A stretch of 64,000 nucleotides of DNA from Rhizobium sp. CCGE531 (GTDB lineage: Bacteria; Pseudomonadota; Alphaproteobacteria; Rhizobiales; Rhizobiaceae), in the NCBI RefSeq assembly GCF_003627795.1, contig NZ_CP032684.1, positions 3,904,001 through 3,968,000 on the forward strand. Direction: 5' to 3'. The translations under genes were made by a program, and so were the position numbers. Below, one piece after another: positions 17,501 to 25,171 of the stretch. Numbering within the stretch: the first letter of the stretch is position 1; each line of letters starts with the position of its first letter. Below the pieces are notes generated by a model. The model was not told where the DNA came from. It saw only the letters and a list, made by a program, of their open reading frames with translations, and did not search any database.

Positions 17501-20022
17501 AGGCAGAAGATCAGCAGGATCTGCCAGATGAGCGCCGCCAGCGGCTCCATGAAGTACCATCCGAGAACGGAAGCGAAGAACCAGGCGATCGGCGTCAGCG
17601 ATCGGCGCAGATTGTCCATCATCTTCCAGCGGCCGAGGCCGGTGACGCCGCGCTTCGGATTGAAGAGATACGGGAGGAGCTGCCAATCGCCGCGAGCCCA
17701 GCGATGCTGGCGCGAGACTTCCACTTCATAGCGGATCGGGAAATCCTCGACGAGTTCGCAGTCGGTGACCAATGCGCAGCGCGCCATCGAACCTTCGAGC
17801 AGGTCGTGGCTGAGAACGGCGTTCTCCTCGATCTTGCCCTTCAGCGACGCCTCGAACGCATCGATGTGATAGAGGCCCTTGCCGGTGAACGTGCCTTCTT
17901 CGACCAGATCCTGGTAGACGTCGGAAACGGCGAAGACGTAAGGATCGAGACCGCGATTGACCGAGAAGACGCGCTGGAACACCGACGCGTCCTTGCCCGT
18001 CGTCAACGACGGGGTGACGCGCGGCTGCAGCACGCCGTAGCCGCGCACGACGCGCTTGCTCTCGGCGTCGAAGACCGGGCGGTTGATCGGGTGATGCAGC
18101 TTGCCGACGAGCTTCGTGACCGTATCGCGCACAAGGCGCGTATCGGAATCGAGCGTCATGACGTACTGCACGTCCTTCGGCACGATGTTCGCGCCGGGCA
18201 GGAAGGTGGTGTCGCGGTCGCCGCGCAGCAGCATATTCAGCTCGTGCAGCTTGCCGCGCTTGCGCTCCCAGCCCATCCAGGCGCCTTCGGCCGGATTGTA
18301 GAGACGGCGGCGGTGCAGCAGATAGAAGCGCTGTACGCCGTCCTCATCATAGCGCGCCGCAAGATTGGCCACTTCGCGGCGGGCGTAATCGAGGATTTCC
18401 AGATCGCGCTCGCTCTCTTCCTCCTGACTGTCGGGCCAGTCACTGACCAGCGCGTAATAGACTTCGCCGCGCGGGTTGGCGAGATAATGAACTTCGAGAT
18501 TGCGCACCAGTTCGTCGACGCTGTCGCGATTGCCGATCAGCGTCGGCACGACGACCAGCGTGCGGGCCTCTTCCGGAATGCCTTCCTTGAATTCGTAGCC
18601 GACCAGACGCGCCGGCGTCAGATACATGGTGACGAAGAAGTTGAAGAGGCCGGTGGCGCCTTCCGATGCCGGCAGCGAGAACATCAACAGCAGCAGGATG
18701 GTCTCGGCCCAGCCCATGCCGGCATGCAGCATGAAGTAGCCGACGATGGCGAGCGCCAGAACGCTCAAGAACAGGACCGGCGCCGCGATGGACAGCCAGT
18801 TGAGCTTGCGCCACTGGCGCACGAAACTCGCTGACAGCGGCGGACGATAGCCGATCGCCTTCTCTAGCTTCTGCGTCTGCTGGCCCATGATGAAATCGCC
18901 GATATTCGGCTCATGTGGGTGCCCCTCGCCCGATACCTTGGCCGCCTCCGTCATCGCCATGGCGACCTGGGCAATCTCCATCTCGGTCTTGTCGGAGCGG
19001 CGGGCGAGCTTTTCGATGCGGCGGCGATAGCTGTTGCGCGAGCCCGGATCGAGCTTGGCGTAGTCGGTCTCGTCCCAGAGTAGCTTGTCGACGGCGCTGA
19101 CCTCCTCGACCCAGACGGACCAGTCGGTGTCGTCGATCAGGCGCAGGCTTTTGATGATATTGCCCATCGTCACATTGCCGGACGAGAGGCGATTGTGCTC
19201 GGCCATCATGACGCTTTCTGCGTCGGTGCCGGCCTCAGTGAGCCGCTTCTCAAGCCAAGTGACGGCAAGGCCGGACGTATGCGAGCCGTCGCGCAGGCGA
19301 TAGAGGAACTGCGTGGCGAAGGTATTGTCCGAGGTAAGGGGTTCGAGCGTCTTCAGGAATTCGGCGACCTTGGCGTCGTCATTGAGGCGGATCAGCTCGT
19401 CGACGGCGGCATTGGCCTTCTTGCGCGTCATGCGGCTCTGCTCGACGCGGCTCGAAATGCGGCGCAGGTTTTCGACCAGAATGTAGCGCACCAGCGAGGG
19501 GACGGCCCAGAGCTCGCCGATCTTCAGCATCTCCACCGACTGGAAGCCTTCCACCAGCGCCAGCAGGCCCTGATTGGATACCGTGCTGTGGGTGTGAGCG
19601 ACATAGAGCCAGGCTAGCGCCATGGTGCGCGGCATCACCATGCCGCCGATGGTGATCGTCTGCAGCTGATCGTAGAACTTCTTCGGGAAGTCGCGGCGGA
19701 CTTCCTGAATGGCCTCTTCGATGATGTAGTGATTGTCGAGCAGCCATTCGGCCGCCGGCGTGATCGACTCGCCGGCATCGACATCGGCATTGGCCGAGCG
19801 ATAGACGCGCAGGATCTCTTTCTCGTTTTCCTTGTGGCGGGCGAAGAAATCGAAGGGCGCGAAGCCCGGCAGCTTGGTACTGGCGCCATTGCGGGCAAAG
19901 GTCGCGCCGCATTCCTTTATCTGCTCGTTGGAGAAATAGGTGGCGCGGATCGCATCATTGTGATCGATCTGCTTGGCTTCAGAATCACGTGGCGTAACGG
20001 TGGAGAGATTTTGAGATGTCAT
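11512..20022 (-). CDS. ndvB: Cyclic beta-1,2-glucan synthase
   Basis: A giant inner-membrane enzyme (2836 residues; S. meliloti NdvB is about 2830) that starts on itself, elongates a beta-1,2-glucan from UDP-glucose, trims and cyclises it. The N-terminal part is cytoplasmic. Membrane helices begin at about 405-460, the GT84 glycosyltransferase domain follows (VVVPTLIGNRD about 490, TLDSDTR about 625, QHRWARGDWQLLPYL about 775) and more helices lie at about 815-970. The C-terminal half contains carbohydrate-binding and GH94 phosphorylase-like domains (FRDQLQDTLAFL about 2400, GGDWNDGMSRV about 2530) that set chain length. I start at ATG 20022; an upstream TTG at 20043 is possible. Neither has a strong ribosome site. 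Confidence 0.96.
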   Translation of the reverse strand: MTSQNLSTVTPRDSEAKQIDHNDAIRATYFSNEQIKECGATFARNGASTKLPGFAPFDFFARHKENEKEILRVYRSANADVDAGESITPAAEWLLDNHYIIEEAIQEVRRDFPKKFYDQLQTITIGGMVMPRTMALAWLYVAHTHSTVSNQGLLALVEGFQSVEMLKIGELWAVPSLVRYILVENLRRISSRVEQSRMTRKKANAAVDELIRLNDDAKVAEFLKTLEPLTSDNTFATQFLYRLRDGSHTSGLAVTWLEKRLTEAGTDAESVMMAEHNRLSSGNVTMGNIIKSLRLIDDTDWSVWVEEVSAVDKLLWDETDYAKLDPGSRNSYRRRIEKLARRSDKTEMEIAQVAMAMTEAAKVSGEGHPHEPNIGDFIMGQQTQKLEKAIGYRPPLSASFVRQWRKLNWLSIAAPVLFLSVLALAIVGYFMLHAGMGWAETILLLLMFSLPASEGATGLFNFFVTMYLTPARLVGYEFKEGIPEEARTLVVVPTLIGNRDSVDELVRNLEVHYLANPRGEVYYALVSDWPDSQEEESERDLEILDYARREVANLAARYDEDGVQRFYLLHRRRLYNPAEGAWMGWERKRGKLHELNMLLRGDRDTTFLPGANIVPKDVQYVMTLDSDTRLVRDTVTKLVGKLHHPINRPVFDAESKRVVRGYGVLQPRVTPSLTTGKDASVFQRVFSVNRGLDPYVFAVSDVYQDLVEEGTFTGKGLYHIDAFEASLKGKIEENAVLSHDLLEGSMARCALVTDCELVEDFPIRYEVEVSRQHRWARGDWQLLPYLFNPKRGVTGLGRWKMMDNLRRSLTPIAWFFASVLGWYFMEPLAALIWQILLIFCLFVAPTLSLINGIIPRTSDIVARAHLYTVWSDIRAANAQVALRIVFIADGACIMADAIGRSLYRAFVSRKLMLQWRTAASAQAAAQTTILGHYRVMWHAPVLALLALGFASLSGDNAFFVGIPFALLWVLSPAIAWYVSQSAETEDRLEVPESVSFELRKIARRTWRYFETFVVEQQNHLPPDNVQQTPNAVVASRTSPTNIGVYLLSVISARHFGWTSFEETIDRMEKTMATVAKLEKFRGHLCNWYHTDTLKPMGARYISAVDSGNFAGHLIAVSSACRIWAEAPSAHMQGNLDGIGDVAGILAETLAELPDDRKTVRPLRRRLEERIVGFQSALAAVKREHEFASIRVINLSVLAQDIQKLAANLDHEVKSTQSGEVLTWSQSLVKVCEGHIADSIFDLANVDSLRQRLAKLRDQMRELAFGMEYAFLYRPERRLLSIGFRVETNELDAACYDLLASEARLTSLFAIAKGDLPTEHWYRLGRQVVPVGSRGALVSWSGSMFEYLMPPLVMQERQGGILNQTNNLVVQEQMNYAKRLGSDIPWGISEAAFNARDHYMHYQYTNFGVPSLGLKRGLGQNAVIAPYASILASQYRPAAALENLQKLRKVGALGVYGFHDAVDFTPTRVPEGKKCAVVYNYYAHHHGMSIAAIANVAFNGRLRELFHADPVIEAAELLLQEKAPRDIPVMAAKHESDQPANIQEDMLRPEIRKIADPATQDRELAFLSNGHYSVMLTATGAGYSRWNGLTVSRWRADPTEDRWGSFIFLRDTASGQWWSATAEPRSIEGEKTKVSFSDEKAEYSKTVGDLTSDVECIVATEHDAEGRRVTLLNMGAEDRFIEVTSYLEPALASDDVDSGHPVFTRMFVRTEIGKSGDVIRAERNKRDFNEPDISIAHLVVDNAGSERPTEFETDRRKFLGRGRTLAEAAAFDPGTTLSGTDGFTMDACLSLRRVVRVPAGKKVSVIFWTIAAPNREEVDKAVERYRNPDTFGIELTQAWTRTQMQMRHVGVTSQQAAAFQKLARYLVYPDMHLRADGATVQAGLHSQSALWPVTISGDFPIFTLRINDDIDLEIAREALMAAEYLRSRGISADLVIVNERAVEQAQDMQRELDKLVEHVRHNQGDGLRQNIFSVRKDQIENETYQEILAASRVIFHARNGKLVDQIARAATLFASAQSDEPAPVNRLTVPAALQETVFAADILEAQDDLDFWNGYGGFSKDGREYVVRLPGGQSTPHPWINVIANERFGFHVPAEGGGFTWSHNSRDYQLTPWTNDMVVNRPGEALYVADLDSNKVMTPYAGLSRNAKVRYEARHGLGYSVFSSEEDGVALELTQTVDRERPVKLFRLRLSNNGAGSRRLRIYNYAEWVLGTNQNKTRPFILSTLDEETGALFANNPYSIDYFKRTAFMAASETHSSFSASRREFIGRHGTIQLPEAVVTAAALSNSADLDGDPCGALAFDVTIAAGEQKEICFYMGDTATVEEARALVSEIRKADFEAVLSAGREFWSGFTGHVKISTPDKAMNNMINAWLPYQSLGCRIMARTAFYQSSGAFGFRDQLQDTLAFLVHRPELARNQILNAAQRQFREGDVQHWWLPGSGAGVRTHISDDVVWLAYAIDQYCTVTGDKSILDEELAFIEGAALMPGTHDAFYQPTVSQDKVSIYEHAALALDLAIKRKGGNGLPLILGGDWNDGMSRVGIQGRGESIWLGWFLAGMLTAFLPYAEARGDKERVKRWSDHLPELRKALETAGWDGGHYRRGYFDDGSPLGSAENFECQIDSIAQSWNILSGEGDKARGEKAMNAVLDKLVDDENRIIRLFTPPFAKSARDPGYIKSYPPGVRENGGQYTHAATWVVMALAEMDRGDDAWHCFDMLNPVNHARDRDQADTYRVEPYVVAADIYGEGQLTGRGGWTWYTGSAGWLYRVAVEGILGIRVKNGRLFVKPALPSNWDGFAADLELPGGSYRISVSKAPDATGYSVTINDRAIAHPEEGHPIGQ

Positions 20023-20912
20023 GGATTCGGGTTCTGGGTCCAAACAGAGTGAGTGGCATTGCCGCCTTTATCGTTTTTGCCCTGCCCGACACAAGAATTC
20101 ACGCATTTGGACCCTTTTGCTTCGCTTCCCGGCGGGCGAAGGGGGTGAATTCAAAGTGACGGCTTAGAACAAACATATAAAGGCGAAGATTTTCACGGGC
20201 GGTTCTTAAGGAACGCGGCGACTATCCGCCATCATCCCAAAAGGGTGTCCGTGAAACTGGATACGCGGCCAAATGGTTCCGGCAGCGATCCGCACACGTC
20301 AACGACAATCGATCAAGGTCATGAGGCATTCTCCCTGGGCTGATTCATCCCGTTTCGGAAATTCAGCATGGTTCGGCATATTGAACCCTCAATATCCCGC
20401 AGAAGATGAACTTAAACTGAACCCCATAAAAAGATTCGCAAATTCCTGTCGGGAGGCATCGCTTTCGAAACGGTTCACGAGCCGATCGATTGGCCGCCGC
20501 TCGCCGGCGCATGAAGGCGCGGAACTCAAGCCCGTTCGGCTCTCGCCCCGCCATATGGAAACGGTCCTGCTCACGATCGGGGAAATGCACAGCGCACAAG
20601 AGCCTTTTGATCCCCTCCACGCCGCCAGATCATGACCGCGCCAATTGCTCTCCCGGATGCTCCTTTATTGGGGCGAAGCTTACCGTGTCTGCGCCGCATA
20701 TTCTATCGGCCGGGCAAATTTTCTTTGCCCGGCGAAGTTCTGTCAGTGGAAGAAAGCGAGAATTCCGGTGAAATGGAACCGGGCTTCGGACAGGCCGGTC
20801 CGCATGGCGTCCGGCACTTCAGCCCCACATGACCCTTGACGCCGCTACGAGCGCCGCGAACAGGACCACGCTGTGCAGGTGGCATAGGCTGCCGCCCCGC
20901 AAAACATCTCGT
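20023..20912. other. 890-base gap upstream of ndvB; one strong hairpin, no convincing gene
   Basis: ORFs of 60-120 codons exist here on both strands, but none has a ribosome site, family resemblance or typical codon use. The ndvB promoter must lie at the left end. A perfect 10-bp hairpin (GCCGGGCAAA, 20709-20718 with 20724-20733, loop TTTTC) has no T-run on either strand; it could be part of a small RNA. Nothing else stands out. Confidence 0.5.
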
Positions 20913-21071
20913 TTAGACGACGATGCCGCAAACGATGGCCGCCACGAACAGGAATGCGGCGGAGAAGAGGACGACATGGATCGCCGTCTGTATCTTGTGC
21001 CGCGTCTTGGCGGCGCGCTTGGAACCATCGAACTGATTCACATGCGTATTCGAAATACCCAAATTCGCCAT
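20913..21071 (-). CDS. Small single-helix membrane protein, 52 residues
   Basis: ATG at 21071 follows GGAGG with a six-base spacer, an excellent ribosome site. The product begins MANLGISNTHVNQFDGSKRA, has a basic stretch (KRAAKTRHK) and ends in one hydrophobic helix of about 22 residues (IHVVLFSAAFLFVAAIVCG) near the C-terminus. A tail-anchored or small inner-membrane protein with the N-terminus in the cytoplasm is likely by the positive-inside rule. I do not recognise a family. It is monocistronic, with about 160 bases to the next small gene upstream. Confidence 0.65.
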   Translation of the reverse strand: MANLGISNTHVNQFDGSKRAAKTRHKIQTAIHVVLFSAAFLFVAAIVCGIVV

Positions 21072-21233
21072 GTGTTGCCTCCGTTCGTTTCTTATATGTC
21101 TCTCGGGCCAAGCCCAGGACGGATATTCATATATTTCCTATCAACTAGGTAGAGATGAATTTCCGTCCAGAACACGAGCTGAGAAAAATTAAACCACTGG
21201 ATTTCGAGGACCCGAAAGATCGGCAATGCCAAT

Positions 21234-21422
21234 TCAGCAGAGAATGCGGCGGGCCCAAATCAAACTGCGCTCGATGGCGCTGGTGTCGGCCGCCTGCTCT
21301 TCGGCAGGGGCGGACTGGCGGCGGCTGTTTTCATCGGAAAGAGAAGCGGACCGCGCACCTTCCTGCTTCGCCGGCACCGGCGGTTGAAGATAGCCCATGG
21401 TCATGCCACCCATGAAAAACAT
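21234..21422 (-). CDS. Small hypothetical protein, 62 residues
   Basis: ATG 21422 follows GGAGG by five bases. The product starts MFFMGGMTMGYLQPPVPAKQ, which is rich in Met and Gly, then becomes polar and charged (EGARSASLSDENSRRQSAPAEEQ) and ends IERSLIWARRILC with a C-terminal cysteine. No family is recognised. The good ribosome site argues for a real gene; the lack of a fold or partner argues for caution. Confidence 0.45.
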   Translation of the reverse strand: MFFMGGMTMGYLQPPVPAKQEGARSASLSDENSRRQSAPAEEQAADTSAIERSLIWARRILC

Positions 21423-21583
21423 GCCTGCCTCCACTTAACGTCTGACCCTTGATCGGGATCACGAAAGTTAACTGCCATTAACGAGATCATGACAGAATTG
21501 CGGCAGGTGTCAATAGTCTATACGATTGGTCGTGTTTAACCGGCTCATTCGTTAACGTGGCGCAGGCGCAAAGGGTTGCCCGT

Positions 21584-22333
21584 TCAGGCGCGGACGAACC
21601 CCTTGCTGGCGACCATCAGATTGCGCGTGTAATCTTGCCCGACGTTGCCTGCCGCCAGCTCCTTCGCGGTCAATCTTTCCACGACCGCGCCATTGCGCAT
21701 GACGGCCAGACGCTCGCACATATGGGTGATGACGCCGAGGTCATGGCTGACCATAACGAATGTCAGATTGCGGTCCTTGCGCACCTGTTCGAGCAGATTG
21801 AGCACCTCGGCCTGCACGGAGGCGTCAAGGGCCGAGGTCGGCTCGTCGAGCAACAGGATGGAAGGCTCGACGATCAGCGCGCGGGCAATGGCGACGCGCT
21901 GACGCTGGCCGCCGGAAAGCTGGTGCGGATAGCGGAAACGGAAACCGGAGCCGAGACCGACTTCGTCGAGCGCTCTCGCGATGCGCGTCTCGCTGTCGCC
22001 GATTGCGTGGATCGCCAGCGGCTCCAGGAGCAGCCGGTCGATCGTCTGGCGCGGATGCAGGGAACCGTAGGGGTCCTGAAACACCATCTGCACCTGGCGA
22101 TAGAAGGTCTTGCTGCGCTTGGCACCCTTCAGCTGCTCGCCGCCGACGCGGATGGTGCCATCCGTGACGGGCGCAAGGCCCGCAACGGCGCGCAGCAGCG
22201 TCGACTTGCCGGAACCGGACTCGCCGACCAGACCGAAGGATTCGCCCTTCTTCACCTCGACGCCGACGGCATCGAGCGCATAGTAGCCGTCATAGACGAC
22301 GCTGAGACCGTCAACCGCAAGTGCCGCCATCAT
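21584..22333 (-). CDS. Peptide ABC transporter ATP-binding protein (DppF/OppF type)
   Basis: The 249-residue second ATPase of the uptake system, on the cytoplasmic face. Walker A is GESGSGKSTLLR, the Q-loop VFQDPYGSLHPRQTI is the form typical of the DppF/OppF branch, signature LSGGQRQRVAIARA, Walker B ILLLDEPTSALD. The start ATG 22333 overlaps the TGA of the preceding gene by an ATGA quadruplet, implying translational coupling; the frame is open to 22342 but that start lacks support. It is the last gene of the six-gene operon that begins with the dipeptidase. Confidence 0.9.
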   Translation of the reverse strand: MMAALAVDGLSVVYDGYYALDAVGVEVKKGESFGLVGESGSGKSTLLRAVAGLAPVTDGTIRVGGEQLKGAKRSKTFYRQVQMVFQDPYGSLHPRQTIDRLLLEPLAIHAIGDSETRIARALDEVGLGSGFRFRYPHQLSGGQRQRVAIARALIVEPSILLLDEPTSALDASVQAEVLNLLEQVRKDRNLTFVMVSHDLGVITHMCERLAVMRNGAVVERLTAKELAAGNVGQDYTRNLMVASKGFVRA

Positions 22334-23163
22334 GCCGCCCACTCCGGCTTGCGATCCAGCACGGGCAGCGGATGCCGGTTTTCGCCGATGACGGGCATGC
22401 AGTTCAGCAGGCCGCGCGTATAGGGATGCTGGGCATTGTTCAATTCGGAAGCCTTGAGTTCTTCCACGACCTTGCCTGCATACATGACGATCACCCGGTC
22501 GCAGAAGGAAGACACCAGCCGCAGATCGTGCGATACGAAAATCAGCCCCATGCCGCGCTCCGAAACGAGCTTGTCCATGATGCCAAGCACATCGAGCTGC
22601 ACCGTGACGTCGAGCGCGGAGGTCGGCTCATCTGCGATCAAAAGCTCCGGCCCGGCGATCAGCATCATGGCGATCATGACGCGCTGGCCCATGCCGCCCG
22701 ATACCTCGTGCGGATGCAGGTCGTAGACACGGCCGGGATCGCGGATCTGCACGGCTTCCAGCATGGCCATGGCACGGTCTCGCGCCTCGGCCTTGCTGAC
22801 CTTCTCATGCGTGCGCAGCGTCTCGGCGATCTGCCGGCCGATGGTCATGACGGGATCGAGCGAGTATTTCGGGTCCTGCAGCACCATGGCGATGCGCTTG
22901 CCGCGCAGCGACCGGCGCGCCCTGGCCGAGGCCGATAGCAGGTCGATGCCGCTGAAGTCAAGCCTGTCGGCGCTGACGAGCGCGTGCGGCGACGTCAGCC
23001 CCATGATGGCGCGGCCGGTCTGCGACTTGCCGGAACCGCTTTCGCCGACAATGCCTAGCCTTTCGCGGCCGAGCGTGAACGACACGCCGCGCACGGCTTC
23101 GATGACGCCCGTGCGTGTCGGATAGCGAACCCTGAGGTTGTCGACGGTCAAAAGTGTCGTCAT
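22330..23163 (-). CDS. Peptide ABC transporter ATP-binding protein (DppD/OppD type)
   Basis: 277 residues with Walker A GESGSGKSQTGRAIMG, Q-loop VLQDPKYSLDPVMTIG, a signature of slightly unusual form (VSGGMGQRVMIAMM) and Walker B LLIADEPTSALD. The C-terminal HPYTRGLLNCMPVIGE extension is the mark of the DppD/OppD branch, which can bind an iron-sulfur cluster through cysteines in related proteins; here only one Cys is seen in that tail. The start overlaps the stop of the permease gene by ATGA. It pairs with the DppF-type subunit downstream. Confidence 0.9.
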   Translation of the reverse strand: MTTLLTVDNLRVRYPTRTGVIEAVRGVSFTLGRERLGIVGESGSGKSQTGRAIMGLTSPHALVSADRLDFSGIDLLSASARARRSLRGKRIAMVLQDPKYSLDPVMTIGRQIAETLRTHEKVSKAEARDRAMAMLEAVQIRDPGRVYDLHPHEVSGGMGQRVMIAMMLIAGPELLIADEPTSALDVTVQLDVLGIMDKLVSERGMGLIFVSHDLRLVSSFCDRVIVMYAGKVVEELKASELNNAQHPYTRGLLNCMPVIGENRHPLPVLDRKPEWAA

Positions 23164-24086
23164 TGCCCGCTCTCCTTCGGATCGAGCGCGTCACGCAGGC
23201 CGTCGCCGAGCAGGTTGAAGCCGAGGCTGACGATGAGGATCGCAATGCCGGGCATGGCCGCCACCCACCATTGATCGAGATAGTATTTGAAACCGCTCGC
23301 GATCATCACGCCCCACTCCGGCAACGGCGGCTGCGCGCCAAGGCCTAAGAAGCCGAGGCCGGCGGCCGTCAGGATGACGCCTGCCATGTCGAGCGTGACG
23401 CGGACGATCACCGAGGAGATGCAGAGCGGCATGACATGGCGAAAGATGATGCGCAGCGGCGAGGCGCCCATGAGCTGCACGGCGGCGATATAGTCCGACC
23501 GCCGCACCGTCATCGTCTCGGCCCGCGCCAGACGCGCATAGGGCGGCCAGGAGGTGATAGCGATGGCGATGATGGCGTTCTCGATGCCGGCCCCGAGCGC
23601 GCCGGCAAAGGCAAGCGCCAGCACCAACTTCGGAAAGGCGAGGAAGATGTCGGTGACGCGCATCAGGATCGTATCGATCCAGCCGCCCATATAGCCGGAC
23701 ACCATGCCGATGATCAGCCCGATCGGCGCCGAGATGATTGCGACCAGGACGACGATGTAGAGCGTCCAGCGCGAACCATAGATGAGGCGCGAAAGGATGT
23801 CGCGCCCGAGATCGTCGGTGCCGAGAAGATAGCCCGGCGTGCCGGGCGGCTTCAGATAGGCGTTGCTCAGGTCCCCGATGACGGGCGAATGCGGGGCGAT
23901 GACATCGGCGAGCGCCGCCACGAGCACGAGCCCGATGATGATGACGAGCCCGATGACGGCCAGACGATTGGCGGAGAACTGCCGCCATGTGACATAGGCT
24001 CGCCCTAGTCTCGCCTGCCGGCGCGATCGCGGCCGATCGGAGAGAAGCCAGTCCCTCAAACTGGGTTGGGTGGTCTCAACAGTCAT
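23160..24086 (-). CDS. Peptide ABC transporter permease (DppC/OppC type)
   Basis: 308-residue inner-membrane subunit with about six helices. The OppC N-terminal motif region (RQFSANRLAVIGLVIIIGLVL), the GTDDLGRDILSRLIYGSR segment and the EAA loop are all recognisable; the C-terminus FNLLGDGLRDALDPKE is the family hallmark. ATGA overlaps with both neighbouring genes show tight coupling within the operon. Confidence 0.92.
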   Translation of the reverse strand: MTVETTQPSLRDWLLSDRPRSRRQARLGRAYVTWRQFSANRLAVIGLVIIIGLVLVAALADVIAPHSPVIGDLSNAYLKPPGTPGYLLGTDDLGRDILSRLIYGSRWTLYIVVLVAIISAPIGLIIGMVSGYMGGWIDTILMRVTDIFLAFPKLVLALAFAGALGAGIENAIIAIAITSWPPYARLARAETMTVRRSDYIAAVQLMGASPLRIIFRHVMPLCISSVIVRVTLDMAGVILTAAGLGFLGLGAQPPLPEWGVMIASGFKYYLDQWWVAAMPGIAILIVSLGFNLLGDGLRDALDPKESGQ

Positions 24087-25150
24087 TTACGTCGAGTCCT
24101 TGGATCGAGGGTCCGATACAGGAGATCGGAAATCAGATTGATGCCGATGAAAACCGTACCGACGACGATGGTGCCGCCGAGAACTGCATTCATGTCGGCA
24201 TTGCGCAGCGAACTGGTGATGTAGAAGCCGATGCCCGGCCAGGAGAATACGATCTCCGTCAGCACGGAACCTTCGAGCAGCCCGGCATAGGAAAGCGCAA
24301 TCACCGTGATCAGCGGCACGACGGCGCTGCGCAGGGCATGCCCCCAGATCACTCGCGTCTCGGAAAGTCCCTTGGCGCGGGCCGCGACGATATATTCCTG
24401 GCCCAGTTCGTTCAGCATGAAGCTGCGCGTCATGCGGCTGATATAGGCGAGCGAGAAATAGCCGAGCAGCGACGCCGGCAGGATAATATGGCGGAACACG
24501 TCCCAGAAGACGTCCCATTGCCCCTGCATGGCGCTGTCGAGCAGGAAGAAGCCCGTGATCGGCGTGAAGGTATACTCATAGGCGATATCGATGCGGCCGG
24601 GATAGGCCACCCAGCCGAGCTTCGCATAGAAGATGACGAGCGAAACCATCGCCAGCCAGAAGACGGGCACCGAATAACCGACGAGGCCGATGACGCGGAC
24701 GATCTGGTCGATGATGCTGTTGCGGCGCACGGCGGCAAGAACGCCGAAGGGAACACCGAAAATGGCGCCGATGATCGTGCCGACGGTGGCAAGCTCCATC
24801 GTCGCGGGGAAGACGCGCTTGATATCGTCCATGACCGGGTTGGTCGTCAGCACCGAAGTGCCGAAATCGCCGGTCAGCGCGCTCAGCAGGTAATAATAGA
24901 ATTGCAGATAGAGCGGCTGGTCGAGATGCATCTCGCGCCGCAGACGCTCCAGCACTTGCGTTGGCGCATGGTCGCCGGCAATCGCCAGCGCCGGATCGAT
25001 CGGAATGACGCGCCCGATGAAGAAGGTGACGGCCAGAAGACCGAGATAGGTCGTGACGGCCACGACAAGGAATCGCAGCAGCCCCATGAAAAAGGGAGCG
25101 GCACGGCCCTTCCTGGGCCGCACCTGCATTTTTCGTTCGACAGTGCTCAA
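24083..25150 (-). CDS. Peptide ABC transporter permease (DppB/OppB type)
   Basis: 355-residue inner-membrane subunit. After a basic N-terminal tail of about 20 residues come the first helix and the periplasmic domain typical of DppB (LRREMHLDQPLYLQFYYYL, then GDFGTSV), four more helices, and the EAA-type loop (YIVAARAKGLSETRVIWGHALR). The C-terminal NLISDLLYRTLDPR ending matches the family. It is 21 bases downstream of the binding-protein gene and overlaps the next permease by ATGA. Confidence 0.92.
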   Translation of the reverse strand: MSTVERKMQVRPRKGRAAPFFMGLLRFLVVAVTTYLGLLAVTFFIGRVIPIDPALAIAGDHAPTQVLERLRREMHLDQPLYLQFYYYLLSALTGDFGTSVLTTNPVMDDIKRVFPATMELATVGTIIGAIFGVPFGVLAAVRRNSIIDQIVRVIGLVGYSVPVFWLAMVSLVIFYAKLGWVAYPGRIDIAYEYTFTPITGFFLLDSAMQGQWDVFWDVFRHIILPASLLGYFSLAYISRMTRSFMLNELGQEYIVAARAKGLSETRVIWGHALRSAVVPLITVIALSYAGLLEGSVLTEIVFSWPGIGFYITSSLRNADMNAVLGGTIVVGTVFIGINLISDLLYRTLDPRTRRK

Positions 25151-25171
25151 AGGACTAGTCCCGCCGGATCA

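Noticed and set aside
16066..18834. 922-codon ORF on the plus strand inside ndvB
   Set aside because: Antisense frame of ndvB with Arg/Gln/Asp-rich composition and no domain.
20273..20635. 120-codon ORF upstream of ndvB
   Set aside because: No ribosome site, no recognisable family, atypical composition; a competing frame on the other strand is equally open.
20709..20733. 10-bp hairpin as a terminator of the small genes or of an sRNA
   Set aside because: No T-run on either strand; recorded only as part of the intergenic gap.
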